Positions 26,636 through 34,761 of a stretch of 40,639 bases of DNA are shown piece by piece; positions within the stretch are counted from its first letter, which is position 1, and each line of letters opens with the position of its first letter. A program made the translations under genes and the position numbers. Under the pieces are notes generated by a model that was given only the letters and a program-made list of their open reading frames with translations, was not told the DNA's origin and searched no databases. Source of the DNA: Actinomycetes bacterium (GTDB lineage: Bacteria > Actinomycetota > Acidimicrobiia > Acidimicrobiales > JABEUL01); assembly GCA_021790815.1 (NCBI GenBank), contig JAJYFT010000009.1, positions 1 through 40,639 of the forward strand, written 5' to 3'.

Positions 26636-27047
26636 AAATAGTTTCAATTTTGCCTTTTGACTGGCCTTGGAGACGTCGTTGGAACGATCAAGACTTTCCA
26701 AAAGTAGTTCTAAAGCAGTTCACCTCAATTGGGATTTGATCTTGGGTCACTTTTATCTGAGCAATCAAATGGAGGTTGTGAGGCCAGGGTGAGGTTTGTG
26801 GTAGAGTGAAGCGCCACAAAATTTAAGCTTTTTGTTGGGTCGAGGCTGAGTCTAGTTTTGGAAATTCCAGTTGTCGGAACCGCCATGAGTGAACTCAACT
26901 CTCGACTTTATTACAAGTTGTGGCAAATTACCAATAGTGGTGTGGTGCACGCGAAGATAGGTAATTTCAAAATAATATGAGGGGCTAGAAGATACGTTCT
27001 AATAGAGAGAAGACTTATTTCCACCTCGAGCATGAGATCAGGAAGGA

Positions 27048-27063
27048 GTGCTAAACTTAGCAC
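27048..27063. promoter_or_regulatory. Perfect 16-bp dyad upstream of the 27098 gene
   Basis: GTGCTAAACTTAGCAC has perfect 7-bp arms around a 2-bp centre. A candidate -10, TACACT, lies at 27073-27078, so the dyad would cover the -35 position. That is a usual place for a repressor or activator site. A second short palindrome, CACTAGTG, lies at 27075-27082. Confidence 0.4.
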
Positions 27064-27097
27064 CTAATTCGTTACACTAGTGCAATAGGAGTCAGAA

Positions 27098-30000
27098 TTG
27101 TTAAAAATGAATAGTGTATTTAAACAGCGGTTGAAGCTGATTGCAATATTTGCACTTTTAGGTGGAGTGATTATTTCGCTGACTGTAGGGATATCTGATT
27201 CGACTCCTGCGATTGCCGCAGTTCCCACATGGTCTGCACCGGTTGGCGTGGACGGATTTGCAACCTCTTCGTCGTGTGCAAGCGCAACATTTTGCGTAGC
27301 GGTTGATGGAATTGGAAATGCTCACATATATAACGGCACGACTTGGTCTGCACCGGTTTCGATTGATGGAACTACTTATATGACTTCAGTCTCGTGTGCG
27401 AGCGCCACTTTTTGTGGAGCCGTTGACAGCACTGGAAGTGCTCTCACGTATAATGGCACTACTTGGTCTGCACCGGTTTCAATCGATGGAACTATTGACA
27501 TGACTTCAGTCTCCTGTGCGAGCGCAACATTTTGCGTAGCGGTTGACAGTAGAGGAAATGTTCTCACGTATAATGGCACTACTTGGTCAGCACCAGTTTC
27601 AATCGATGGAACTACTTATATGACTTCAGTCTCGTGTGCAAGCGCAACATTTTGCGTAGCGGTTGATGGAATTGGAAATGCTCACATATATAACGGCACG
27701 ACTTGGTCTGCACCGGTTTCGATTGATGGAACTACTTATATGACTTCAGTCTCGTGTGTAAGCGCCACTTTTTGCGTAGCGGTTGACAGTTCAGGATATG
27801 CTCTCACGTATAATGGCACTATTTGGTCTGCACCAACTTTGACTGGAGGGGGCAACTGGCTCAACTCAGTATCTTGTGTAACAGTGACTTCATGTATTGT
27901 GGTTGATGGATCTGGCAGTGCTCTTACCTACAACGGAACGACATGGTCCACTCCAGTTACGGTCGGAGGGGGCAACTGGCTCAACTCAGTATCGTGTGTT
28001 GGTGCTATATTTTGTGTGGCGGTTGATAATATTGGTCACGTCATTACCTACAACGGAACGACATGGTCCACTCCACTTTCGATTGGCGGAGGAAGCAATC
28101 TAATGTCGGTATCGTGTGTCAATGCTTCATTCTGTGTAGCCTTAGATAGTTCAGGATATGCTCTCACCTACAACGGAACGACATGGTCCACTCCAGTTTC
28201 AATCGACGGGGGTAGTTGGCTCAACTCAGTATCGTGTGCGAGCGCCACTTTTTGCGTAGCGGTTGACCGTTCAGGAAATGTTCTCACGTATAATGGCACG
28301 ACTTGGTCTGCGCCGGTTTCAATCGATGGAACTATTGACATGACTTCAGTCTCGTGTGTAAGCGTAACTTTTTGTGGAGCAGTTGACAGTTCTGGGCATG
28401 CACTTGAATTTAATGGTTCTACCTGGTCTGCGCCGGTTTCAATCGATGGAACTATTGACATGACTTCAGTCTCGTGTGCAAGCGCAACATTTTGCGTAGC
28501 GGTTGACCGTTCAGGAAATGCTCTCACCTACAATGGCACGACTTGGTCTGCGCCGGTTTCAATCGATGGAACTATCTATATAACTTCAGTGTCGTGTGTA
28601 AGCGCCACTTTTTGTGGAGCAGTTGACAGTTCTGGGCATGCACTTGAATTTAATGGTTCTACCTGGTCTGCGCCGGTTTCAATCGATGGGTCTAATTACC
28701 TTAGCTCAGTGTCTTGTGTTGGTACTAGTTTTTGCATGGCGGTTGACAGCACAGGAAATGCTCTCACATATAATGGCACTACTTGGTCTGCACCGGTTTC
28801 ATTTGATGGAAACCACTACCTCACCTCAACATCATGTACAACGGCTACATTTTGTGTTGCCGTTAATCTGACCGGGCGTGCTCTTGTATACGCACTTCAG
28901 AATACTGTATCTGTTTCAAATGTGAGCCCATCGTCGGGCCCGACTTCAGGTGGTACGACAGTAAGTATCACCGGAACTGGTTTTACTGGGGCGACAAAGG
29001 TCGATTTCGGCTCTCTATCAGCTTCTAGCTTTTCAGTGCTCAGCGATACCTTGATAACTGCGGTTAGCCCAGCGGAATCAAGTGGAGTTGTAGACATCGG
29101 AATTTCGACACCACAGGGGTCATCCTTACTGGGAAGCTTTGACAAGTTCACGTATGTAATTGGCGGTACATATAATCCACTCTCTCCTGTGCGAATAGTT
29201 GATACCAGATCTTTAGCTTCAGATCCTGCTACGTATCAAGGGATGCACCTTTCCGCGGGTGCGATCCTTAACGTCCCGGTCATAGGTGCTAATGGCGATG
29301 GAGTGCCAGTTGGTGCGACTGCTTTGGTGGCTAATATCACTGCGGTGAATCCGTCAGCAAACGGGGGCTTTTTGACTGTCTGGGCGGAAGGAGATCCACA
29401 GCCTGTTGCGAGTTCACTTAATTTCTCAGCCGGTGAATCGGCAGTGGCTAACCTCGTTGAGATTCCACTCGGTGCAAGTGGAGCGATCTCAATGTATAAC
29501 TACATTGGAACAGTGGATGTCTTGGTGGATGTCGAAGGCTATGTGGGACCTGAGTCCAATACTGCAGGACTTTTCAATCCAGTGTCACCTTTTAGAATCG
29601 CTGATACTAGAGCTGGCTCGGGTTACCAAGACAGTGGCAAGACTTTGTTGCCAGGATCAATAATTAACGTCACAGTAACGGGCCAAGGGTCAGGCAGTGG
29701 AGGAATTCCAGCTTCCAATGTTGCCGCGGTAGTCGTGAACGTTACGGCCACCAACACGACTACAAATGGAGGCTACCTGACTGTCTATCCAACTTCTGCT
29801 AGCCCAAACAATCCCCCGACTGCGTCAAATGTCAATTTTAGTGCTTCTTCATCAGTGCCTAACCGAGTGATCGTTAAAGTTGGACTAGGAGGAAATATTA
29901 GTATTTATTCTGGTGTATCGTCAGCCGATGTTATCGTTGATATCTCTGGATGGTTTACTGCAAACTCAGTTGGCAGCACAGGTGACCTCTTCTATCCGGT

Positions 30001-30391
30001 GCCTCCCACTCGAGTTGCAGATACCCGATCTTCTGTTACGCCACCCCTTCCGCTCGCGGGCAAAACACTATCTCCAGGATCCGTCTCGGGCAGTCTCGGC
30101 ACCGCAGATACAGTGTCGACAGTTGGTGTCAACTCTGACGGGGTATCAATTGGAGCTACTGCTATAGTTGCTAATGTGACGGTCACTAATACGTCTGCAA
30201 ATGGAGGATATCTTACTGCTTTCCCAACAGGTTCTAACCCTCCCAGCTCGAGTGATCTCAATTGGAGTCAAGGTGAGACTGTCCCTAACTGCATCATCGT
30301 TTCCTTGTCTTCATCTGGAGACTTTGATGTCGCTGTAGCTAACTCGTCATCTGATGTTATCGTAGACGTCACAGGATTCTACGCTCCGTAG
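27098..30391 (+). CDS. Exported 14-blade CX5C repeat protein with near-identical repeats, TIG and three DTR modules
   Basis: The 1097-residue protein starts at TTG 27098, with AGGAG (27087-27091) 6 nt before it; ATG 27107 is too far away. A signal peptide covers about residues 1-42. Fourteen repeats follow, each exactly 40 residues: SVSCASATFCVAVDSSGNAL-TYNGTTWSAPVSIDG---MT. Each has one Cys-x5-Cys. The array begins with a lone TWSAPVGVDG and ends without it, so the first strand can close the last blade. A TIG domain (about 602-687, SPSSGPTSGGTTVSITGTGF) follows, then three DTR modules (RIVDTRSL ... GYVG, RIADTRAG ... GWFT, RVADTRSS ... GFYAP). The TIG-DTR part closely matches the divergent gene at 23021. 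The gene looks richer in G+C than its paralogue. Its target or partner is unknown; it is probably extracellular. Confidence 0.88.
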   Translation: MLKMNSVFKQRLKLIAIFALLGGVIISLTVGISDSTPAIAAVPTWSAPVGVDGFATSSSCASATFCVAVDGIGNAHIYNGTTWSAPVSIDGTTYMTSVSCASATFCGAVDSTGSALTYNGTTWSAPVSIDGTIDMTSVSCASATFCVAVDSRGNVLTYNGTTWSAPVSIDGTTYMTSVSCASATFCVAVDGIGNAHIYNGTTWSAPVSIDGTTYMTSVSCVSATFCVAVDSSGYALTYNGTIWSAPTLTGGGNWLNSVSCVTVTSCIVVDGSGSALTYNGTTWSTPVTVGGGNWLNSVSCVGAIFCVAVDNIGHVITYNGTTWSTPLSIGGGSNLMSVSCVNASFCVALDSSGYALTYNGTTWSTPVSIDGGSWLNSVSCASATFCVAVDRSGNVLTYNGTTWSAPVSIDGTIDMTSVSCVSVTFCGAVDSSGHALEFNGSTWSAPVSIDGTIDMTSVSCASATFCVAVDRSGNALTYNGTTWSAPVSIDGTIYITSVSCVSATFCGAVDSSGHALEFNGSTWSAPVSIDGSNYLSSVSCVGTSFCMAVDSTGNALTYNGTTWSAPVSFDGNHYLTSTSCTTATFCVAVNLTGRALVYALQNTVSVSNVSPSSGPTSGGTTVSITGTGFTGATKVDFGSLSASSFSVLSDTLITAVSPAESSGVVDIGISTPQGSSLLGSFDKFTYVIGGTYNPLSPVRIVDTRSLASDPATYQGMHLSAGAILNVPVIGANGDGVPVGATALVANITAVNPSANGGFLTVWAEGDPQPVASSLNFSAGESAVANLVEIPLGASGAISMYNYIGTVDVLVDVEGYVGPESNTAGLFNPVSPFRIADTRAGSGYQDSGKTLLPGSIINVTVTGQGSGSGGIPASNVAAVVVNVTATNTTTNGGYLTVYPTSASPNNPPTASNVNFSASSSVPNRVIVKVGLGGNISIYSGVSSADVIVDISGWFTANSVGSTGDLFYPVPPTRVADTRSSVTPPLPLAGKTLSPGSVSGSLGTADTVSTVGVNSDGVSIGATAIVANVTVTNTSANGGYLTAFPTGSNPPSSSDLNWSQGETVPNCIIVSLSSSGDFDVAVANSSSDVIVDVTGFYAP
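27266..28885 (+). repeat. Fourteen 120-bp tandem repeats
   Basis: Units begin every 120 bp from 27266 to 28826 without a single insertion or deletion; the last is cut short. Units 1 and 4 are identical over more than 90 bp, and a 60-bp stretch of unit 10 (28381-28440) recurs exactly in unit 12 (28621-28680). This shows recent multi-unit duplication or conversion. Confidence 0.92.
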
Positions 30392-31184
30392 GAGTTTAAA
30401 CTGCGCTGTAAAGCATTCTTGCCACAATGTGTAACAATTAACTAGAAAATTAATTTGGAATAGCAAAACTTTTAAGTTATTTAGAAGAGCACTGTTAGTT
30501 AAGGCGTCAGAATTTAAAACAAAACTAATTCAATCGATAACATGTAGTTAATAGGCTGAAATGCTATTCTGATACAATTTGCAGATGTGGTCGCAATGCT
30601 TTTCTAGACATTTCTTTGTCCGATCTGAACGCCAAAATAATCAAAGTTCTCATTCAACTGTAATTAATAAAGTACATAAGATTAATGCGGGCCTTCCGGC
30701 ATGAATGTGGGTAGCTACACAGAAATGACCAGGACCTTCTCTTTATAGGACAACGGTTATCGGGTTTAAGGGTTTGTGCTCAGGTTGTACACATTTCTAC
30801 GAGCATTTTGAAACTAAAAATTGAAGTTACCTGGGCTGAATCTAATACGACATACGCACAGAAAGAGCCAATTAGCCTAACACTGCAACAATCAATTTAC
30901 TATGTTCTGCTTCATGAAAGAGTCAAGGCCTCAGATCCCTAAATTAACCCACATCTATGCCTAAAGTACCGAAATTAATTCAGGGGAAACCGACGATAGG
31001 ATCTCTCGACGAATTCTTTCTCAATCCAGTAAATATAGACAAATTTCGAAAACAAGTCCAGGATAGTTGCTACTGCCACTCGGTATGGTGCTATTTCCAG
31101 AGCAAAGGACCGAAAACTTGACCATTTAAGGTTTACTAAAGTCTGTACGCAATATACGTCTTAGCAAAAGACAATAATTGAACT
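30392..31184. other. Long intergenic region without a recognised gene
   Basis: About 790 nt between the repeat protein and the dGTPase-like gene. Stops are frequent in all frames I scanned, with no ribosome binding site joined to a frame of useful length and no tRNA. A decayed gene is possible but I cannot name one. AATAAT at 31173-31178, 6 nt before the ATG at 31185, is the likely -10 of the next gene. Confidence 0.55.
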
Positions 31185-32366
31185 ATGAAAACAGATTTGA
31201 AAACAGGTTGGACATCAACAATGAGTGGCTTTAAGAATAACAAAGTAGTTACTGCACATAGCGATACCAATATGCATTTTGACACTAATAGCCGTTTCGA
31301 CCATGTGAGTTTGAATAGAAGAGAAGATTTTGAAGAGTTTGAGCTTTTTGAACTCTCTAAGTCAGCTACTTTCTCAAGCCTAGGTGGCAAAAGAGAGATA
31401 TTTGAAGAGCCAGACGAGCTAAGAACATGTTTTCAGCGTGACAGAGATAGGATCCTTCACGCATCTTCATTTCGCAGGCTTGCAGGCAAAACACAAGTCT
31501 TTATATTCCCAGAAGACAATCAGAGAACGAGGTTAACTCATGCATTAGAAGTCTCACAAGTTGCACTTAGCATTGCACGAGTCTTAAAACTTAATACTAC
31601 TCTCGTTGAAGCAATTGCCTTGGGACACGATTGTGGACATGGACCGGGTGGCCATGCAAGCGAAGAAGCATTTTCACTATACATTAAAGATGGGTATGAC
31701 CACGCAACGTGGGGAGCTGATGTTACTTTGAAGCCGCTTAACTTGTGTTATGAAACGCTGGATGGGATAAGGAACCATTCTTGGTCAAGACCATCTCCGT
31801 TCACTTTAGAGGGCGAGGTTGTAAGTTTTGCAGACAGAATTGCCTATGTATGCCATGACTTTGAAGACGCAAAAAGTTGTGGAATTGTTACTGATGACAT
31901 GCTAAAAGTTGCGATAAGAAAAAGAATTGGCCTAAGAAGAAGTGAACAGATTTCACACTTTATTAATGAAGTTATTGAATGCGCGAGAGAGACTGGTTTA
32001 ATAGGAATGAGGGAGGAGATGGCTGAAGTGCTAAGTGAGTTTAGGAAGTTTAATTATGATCATATTTATAACAGACCAGCTTCTATTTCCCAAAATGAAA
32101 AGGTAATCAAGCTTATACAGTCTTTGACTCTATTTTATATTGAGAACCCAGATGTTATTCCTGTAAAACACGACTTGCAACAAAGCGTTGATCTATGTAG
32201 TCCTGTTGACCTGGATTTAATAGACGAAACATTAAGTTCTCCTGAAGTTTTATGCAAAAATGCAGTTAGTTATGTGGCTGGGATGACTGATAGATTTCTT
32301 TGTGATCAAACAATTTACTATCTTGGTTGGCGCGAATCAGATTTACCGGACAAACTATTTAAATGA
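31185..32366 (+). CDS. dgt: dGTPase-like HD-domain triphosphohydrolase
   Basis: The 393-residue protein belongs to the Dgt family, which splits dGTP (or other dNTPs) into nucleoside and triphosphate. RDRDRILHASSFRRLAGKTQVF (about 84-105) is the family opening block. RLTHALEVSQ gives the first metal-binding His, HDCGHGPGGH (about 148-157) gives the HD pair and catalytic histidines, and SFADRIAYVCHDFEDA gives the final Asp. The first 70 residues are an unusual polar, acidic extension (EDFEEFELFELSKS). The ATG lies 6 nt after AATAAT and has no Shine-Dalgarno, so it is probably leaderless; a later start is possible. The SDR gene overlaps its end by four bases (ATGA). Confidence 0.85.
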   Translation: MKTDLKTGWTSTMSGFKNNKVVTAHSDTNMHFDTNSRFDHVSLNRREDFEEFELFELSKSATFSSLGGKREIFEEPDELRTCFQRDRDRILHASSFRRLAGKTQVFIFPEDNQRTRLTHALEVSQVALSIARVLKLNTTLVEAIALGHDCGHGPGGHASEEAFSLYIKDGYDHATWGADVTLKPLNLCYETLDGIRNHSWSRPSPFTLEGEVVSFADRIAYVCHDFEDAKSCGIVTDDMLKVAIRKRIGLRRSEQISHFINEVIECARETGLIGMREEMAEVLSEFRKFNYDHIYNRPASISQNEKVIKLIQSLTLFYIENPDVIPVKHDLQQSVDLCSPVDLDLIDETLSSPEVLCKNAVSYVAGMTDRFLCDQTIYYLGWRESDLPDKLFK

Positions 32367-33118
32367 CACTTTTAACACCTTTAAATAAGAATATTAATGA
32401 CAAAGTTGCAATTGTAACTGGATCCACAAGCGGAATTGGAAGAGGGATCGCACTTATGCTTGGAAATCTAGGTGCGAAGGTAGTACTTAACTCAACAACA
32501 TCAGTTGAGGCAGGTATTTCAATGACTAAAGAGATTAAAGATTCTATTTATATTCAAGGAGACATATCAAAGCCTCAAGATGTAGAAAAAATAATTAATG
32601 ATACTTTGGATCATTTTGGTGGAATTGATACTTTAGTCAATAATGCTGGCATTACAAGACTGATTGATCACAAGGATATTGAAGGAGCTTCAGTTGATGT
32701 TTGGAAGTCAATATTTGAAGTTAACGTATTTGGAACTTGGGACATGATTTTAAAGACCTATAAACACCTTGAAGAGTCATCAAGTGGAGTAATTATAAAT
32801 GTATCATCAATCGCCGGGTTGCGTCCTACTGGAAGCTCAATACCATATGCTACGTCAAAAGCTGCAGTCGTTCATATGACTAAGCTTCTTGCGAAGGCTC
32901 TCGGGCCAAAAGTTAGGGTAAATGCGGTTGCACCTGGTTTGATTGAAACTCCGTGGACTCAGGATTGGGATTTCGCAAAGCAAATAGTTTCACAGCAAGC
33001 ACCTCTTAAACGTCCAGGAACCCCAGAAGATGTTGCTGAAATTGTTGTTGGCCTCATTAATTCTAAATATTTGACTGGAGAAGTAGTGCTCGTTGATGGT
33101 GGTTGGAACCTTAGTTAG
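32363..33118 (+). CDS. Short-chain dehydrogenase/reductase (FabG-like)
   Basis: A 251-residue NAD(P)-dependent oxidoreductase of the classical SDR type. It has the cofactor motif TGSTSGIGRG (about 19-28), GDIS (about 67), NNAG (about 93-96), the catalytic Ser in NVSSIAG (about 148-154) and YATSK (about 166-170) with Tyr and Lys. The C-terminus PGTPEDVAEIVVGLINSKYLTGEVVLVDGGW is typical of FabG-like enzymes. The substrate is not evident. It is coupled to the dGTPase gene by an ATGA overlap. Its last 8 bases overlap the end of the convergent cytochrome b gene. Confidence 0.9.
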   Translation: MTLLTPLNKNINDKVAIVTGSTSGIGRGIALMLGNLGAKVVLNSTTSVEAGISMTKEIKDSIYIQGDISKPQDVEKIINDTLDHFGGIDTLVNNAGITRLIDHKDIEGASVDVWKSIFEVNVFGTWDMILKTYKHLEESSSGVIINVSSIAGLRPTGSSIPYATSKAAVVHMTKLLAKALGPKVRVNAVAPGLIETPWTQDWDFAKQIVSQQAPLKRPGTPEDVAEIVVGLINSKYLTGEVVLVDGGWNLS

Positions 33119-33845
33119 GCAACTCGTCATCTTCTTTAACCCACATTTTGGAGTGTCTTTTAGCCCAAGTTATTGAGACTTTACCTGTGATCATTGATTT
33201 AAGGGAATCAAGATTTAGCATTGCGTAGGTAATGTGCCCTGTTATGGCAAAAAGAGCTAAGTAAAAGAATACATTGTGGAAGAAAGTAGCGCCTGTACGA
33301 AAATTGATTGGGAAAAGGTTATAACTGGTCATTACAATCCCAGTAAGAAGCATTATTATTACTGTTCCTGCGATGAACGAAGCATTTGCTTTTTGTCCGC
33401 CGTTAAATTTATGTGACTCTAATCCTCTTTTCCTTCCCCAAGTTTTAAGCCATTCGAAGTCCGAATTTGTCCATCGGTTTAGTAGCCTGATGTCTTTGCG
33501 GAATAGGGACTCTTTTTTAGCGGCAAGTACTCCGATGACAAGCGGAAATGGAAGCAAAAATCCTGCAAAAATATGTGTAATTCTTAAACCAGTTCTGCCG
33601 CCAAACAAGACCATAAGAGGAGGTGATTTTAGAGCAATGCCCGTTACAAGACACGTTAAAAATAGTATGGCGGTCACCCAATGTACGAATCGTTCATTTA
33701 AGTCGAATCTAATAATGAACTCATTATTTTTTAAGGGATTAGCACGAAAAGATTTTTCTAGAGTTTCTTGAACGTTTGAGTCATTTTCGTTCGCGCCCTT
33801 CGTGATTTCAAGCGAATCTGTTGTGTCTTTGCTATCCTGTGCCAT
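33111..33845 (-). CDS. Membrane cytochrome b (cytochrome b561 / formate dehydrogenase gamma-like)
   Basis: A 244-residue protein with four membrane helices and a cytoplasmic acidic N-terminus. RFVHWVTAILFLTCLVTGIAL (about 53-73), RITHIFAGFLLPFPLVIGV, ASFIAGTVIIMLLTGIVM and FFHNVFFYLALFAITGHITYAML hold histidines suited to bind two b hemes, as in FdnI/HyaC-type subunits. It lies downstream of the molybdopterin oxidoreductase (88 nt gap) and would pass electrons between the quinone pool and that enzyme. The pair resembles MsrPQ-type or other sulfite-oxidase-family systems, although the cytochrome is of the FdnI type rather than clearly MsrQ. Confidence 0.8.
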   Translation of the reverse strand: MAQDSKDTTDSLEITKGANENDSNVQETLEKSFRANPLKNNEFIIRFDLNERFVHWVTAILFLTCLVTGIALKSPPLMVLFGGRTGLRITHIFAGFLLPFPLVIGVLAAKKESLFRKDIRLLNRWTNSDFEWLKTWGRKRGLESHKFNGGQKANASFIAGTVIIMLLTGIVMTSYNLFPINFRTGATFFHNVFFYLALFAITGHITYAMLNLDSLKSMITGKVSITWAKRHSKMWVKEDDELPN

Positions 33846-33933
33846 CGATGCCCTGCTCTATTAATGTTTCTTTAGGGCACTGCCAATAAGTTCATGCAAA
33901 TAATAAGAAATCTTTTCTTTACAAATTGTTTTG

Positions 33934-34638
33934 TTAATCAACTGGCCGGTCATTTCTTCCGTTTGAATTTCCTATCCACGCATTAACGTCGTAACCTAGC
34001 TGTTCCCAGTAGCCTTCTTGTAAGGAGGAAGAAAGTGTGATTTCACTAAGCCACTTTATTGACTTGTATCCGTACATTGGAGCTACATACAGCCTTACTG
34101 GGCCACCATGTTCTTCGGTTATTGGTCCTCCAAGCATTGAGTAGGCAACTATCACGTCAAATCGCATAGCTTGATCTATTGAAAGACTTTCAGTATATAC
34201 TCCATCAAAGGAGTGGAAAAGTACGTAGTTAGCGTTGTTTTTTGGTCCTGCCTTACTTAAGATGTCCTTTAGTGCTACACCTTTAAAATGGACATTTGGA
34301 ACTCTCCAACCAGTTACACATTGGAAATCTTTAGTTAAAAGTGTTGGCTTAAAAGATAGAAGTTCTTCGTATGTAAAAGAAAGTTCTTTTTTTACCAACC
34401 CATTTACGCTCAATTTATATTGTGAAGTTGACATTTGAGGAAAACCTGCAACCGTATAAATTTGAAACGTATCTGCACCCGGAATTAGGCCTATCAGGGA
34501 GTTATTAGGAGCAACTTTAGACAAAGTACTGCCAACCCATGACTGGATTTTAGACCCATATGCAATTCCTGCGACGCCTACTGCTCCCATTGAGAGTATA
34601 ACTCTTCTGCCAATTGGTTTCGAAATTTCAGGATCCAT
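33934..34638 (-). CDS. Molybdopterin-dependent oxidoreductase (sulfite oxidase / MsrP-like)
   Basis: A 234-residue protein of the sulfite-oxidase-fold molybdenum enzymes. FQCVTGWRVPNVHFKGV holds the Mo-binding Cys near residue 108. VLFHSFDGVYTESLSIDQAM, VIVAYSMLGGPITEEHGGPVRLYVAPMYGYKSIKWL and YWEQLGYDVNAWIGNSNGR are family blocks. The N-terminus has IGRRVILSMGAVGVAG, a twin-arginine signal or anchor, so the enzyme is folded before export. I take ATG 34638, with GAGAGG 6 nt before it; the longer TTG at 34674 lacks a binding site. The substrate is unknown; methionine sulfoxide reduction is one option. It is expressed with the cytochrome b gene. Confidence 0.87.
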   Translation of the reverse strand: MDPEISKPIGRRVILSMGAVGVAGIAYGSKIQSWVGSTLSKVAPNNSLIGLIPGADTFQIYTVAGFPQMSTSQYKLSVNGLVKKELSFTYEELLSFKPTLLTKDFQCVTGWRVPNVHFKGVALKDILSKAGPKNNANYVLFHSFDGVYTESLSIDQAMRFDVIVAYSMLGGPITEEHGGPVRLYVAPMYGYKSIKWLSEITLSSSLQEGYWEQLGYDVNAWIGNSNGRNDRPVD

Positions 34639-34761
34639 TGTTAACCTCTCTGCTGCCGTCTTCTTAAAGATCAATGGATGTCTATAATCTTACTTCTTAT
34701 GCGGACAAATTTGACTTTAATTACAAAATTAAATTCAATAATTAGAGTATTGTTAGTGTGC

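Larger units (their letters stand above)
26621..27097. other. Divergent promoter region of the two repeat proteins
   Basis: About 480 nt separate the two starts. It holds the promoters and a perfect dyad at 27048-27063. A 31-codon frame from an ATG near 26885 has no ribosome binding site and is not called. No other gene or RNA is seen. Confidence 0.6.

Noticed and set aside
26885-26980. 31-codon frame in the divergent promoter region
   Set aside because: It has no Shine-Dalgarno and no -10 box at leaderless distance, and it is too short to judge by composition.
27376-28527. Minus-strand open frames across the 120-bp repeats
   Set aside because: Repeat periodicity in a multiple of three keeps antisense frames open. 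They have no start signals and no family features.
34678-34761. Longer start for the GH5 lipoprotein
   Set aside because: It would place a hydrophobic stretch and about 28 residues before a normal lipoprotein signal, and it has no binding site; not excluded, but less likely.
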